Positions 6,265 to 6,678 of a DNA stretch of 6,678 nt are shown here, in pieces. Each line of letters begins with the position of its first letter. Position 1 is the first letter of the stretch. The translations under genes were made by a program, and so were the position numbers. Origin of the DNA: Deltaproteobacteria bacterium UBA796 (GTDB taxonomy: Bacteria > Myxococcota_A > UBA796); NCBI GenBank assembly GCA_002296975.1, contig DBIS01000286.1, positions 1 to 6,678 on the forward strand, in the 5' to 3' direction. The notes under the pieces were generated by a model that did no database searches, was not told the origin of the DNA, and saw only the letters and a program-made list of their open reading frames with translations.

Positions 6265-6678
6265 TCAAGTCACAACCACGCGCTGGTCACTCTCCACCAA
6301 CCACACCTCGAATACCGGGAACTCATCTAGCCCGAGACCATTTTTAACCGCGGTGGCGTAAATTCGGCCTTGTGGGGCATGATGGGCAGCCACATCCTCT
6401 GCTGAGCGACCCGCCAATCGGTCGGTTTTATAATCTGCAACAACCACCTTGCCCGTGCTTGGACACCTGTACAGCAGATCGATTGACCCGGCCCAGGCGC
6501 CCACTGGCCCTTCCCCTTCGTCGTCTGCCCTGAGAATCATCGACACCTCTGTGCCAAGAACCTCTACTAACTGAAGATATTTGCTCAACTCACCGCCCTC
6601 AAATACATCCCGTAGCTCCCGAGCGCGTTCATTGGCCTCATCGGGAATCGCTCCGCCCTCGAAGGCGCACCTCAGAGC
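6265..6678 (-). CDS. Partial: C-terminal PD-(D/E)XK nuclease domain of a RecB/AddA-type helicase-nuclease
   Basis: Only the last 137 residues are visible. The frame is open to the window edge at 6678, and the TTG at 6586-6588 is an internal leucine, not a start. Counting from the edge, the nuclease motifs are E44 in the first helix/strand region, D67 in GSIDLLY, D82 and K84 in VVADYKTDR (the D-x-K half of the active site), and QxxxY at Q103/Y107 in QGRIYATA. This combination is the RecB-like family found at the C-terminus of UvrD-type double-strand-break repair enzymes such as RecB and AddA, which resect DNA ends before recombination. No cysteines follow QxxxY, whereas AddB carries a C-terminal iron-sulfur cysteine set, so AddA/RecB is preferred. 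A stand-alone nuclease or a short Cas4-like protein is less likely because the upstream sequence continues open and the Cas4 cysteines are missing. The gene is transcribed towards the dehydrogenase operon and looks unrelated to it. Confidence 0.78.
   Translation of the reverse strand, partial: ALRCAFEGGAIPDEANERARELRDVFEGGELSKYLQLVEVLGTEVSMILRADDEGEGPVGAWAGSIDLLYRCPSTGKVVVADYKTDRLAGRSAEDVAAHHAPQGRIYATAVKNGLGLDEFPVFEVWLVESDQRVVVT

Noticed and set aside
6265..6678. Cas4 or other CRISPR-associated nuclease
   Set aside because: The RecB-like motifs would fit, but the cysteine cluster of Cas4 is absent, no CRISPR repeats or cas genes are nearby, and the protein continues beyond the edge.

Overview
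The window is a stretch of bacterial chromosome with moderately high G+C (mid-to-upper 50s percent by eye). It holds four tightly packed plus-strand genes and, at the right edge, the 3' end of a minus-strand gene. A PilZ (cyclic-di-GMP receptor) protein and a RecB/AddA-type nuclease tail point to a bacterium, most likely Gram-negative (Pseudomonadota or Myxococcota/Bradymonadota-like). That placement is inference; nothing here fixes the phylum. There is no rRNA, tRNA, insertion sequence or CRISPR array.

Layout: (1) 1-90 is an AT-rich leader that may hold the operon promoter. (2) 91-2208 encodes a 705-aa protein with four diverged PH/GRAM-like repeats, then a YcgR-like N-terminal barrel and a PilZ domain with an intact c-di-GMP signature. 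(3) 2217-3467 encodes a 12-helix major facilitator of the organophosphate:phosphate antiporter (OPA) type. (4) 3475-4884 encodes an aldehyde dehydrogenase with all catalytic residues. (5) 4881-6053 encodes a group III iron-containing alcohol dehydrogenase with all metal ligands. (6) 6054-6264 is a convergent intergenic gap with a 12-bp palindrome and no clear terminator. (7) 6265-6678, minus strand, encodes the C-terminal PD-(D/E)XK nuclease domain of a helicase-nuclease whose 5' part lies outside the window.

The four plus-strand genes are separated by 8 bp, 7 bp and a 4-bp ATGA overlap, so they are very probably one operon. The likely metabolic logic is uptake of an anionic, probably phosphorylated or phosphonate-like compound by the OPA transporter, and alcohol/aldehyde/acid interconversion by the two dehydrogenases. 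The exact substrate cannot be read from the sequence. The unusual part is the first gene: a c-di-GMP receptor with a large array of PH-like repeats, apparently co-transcribed with a small catabolic module.
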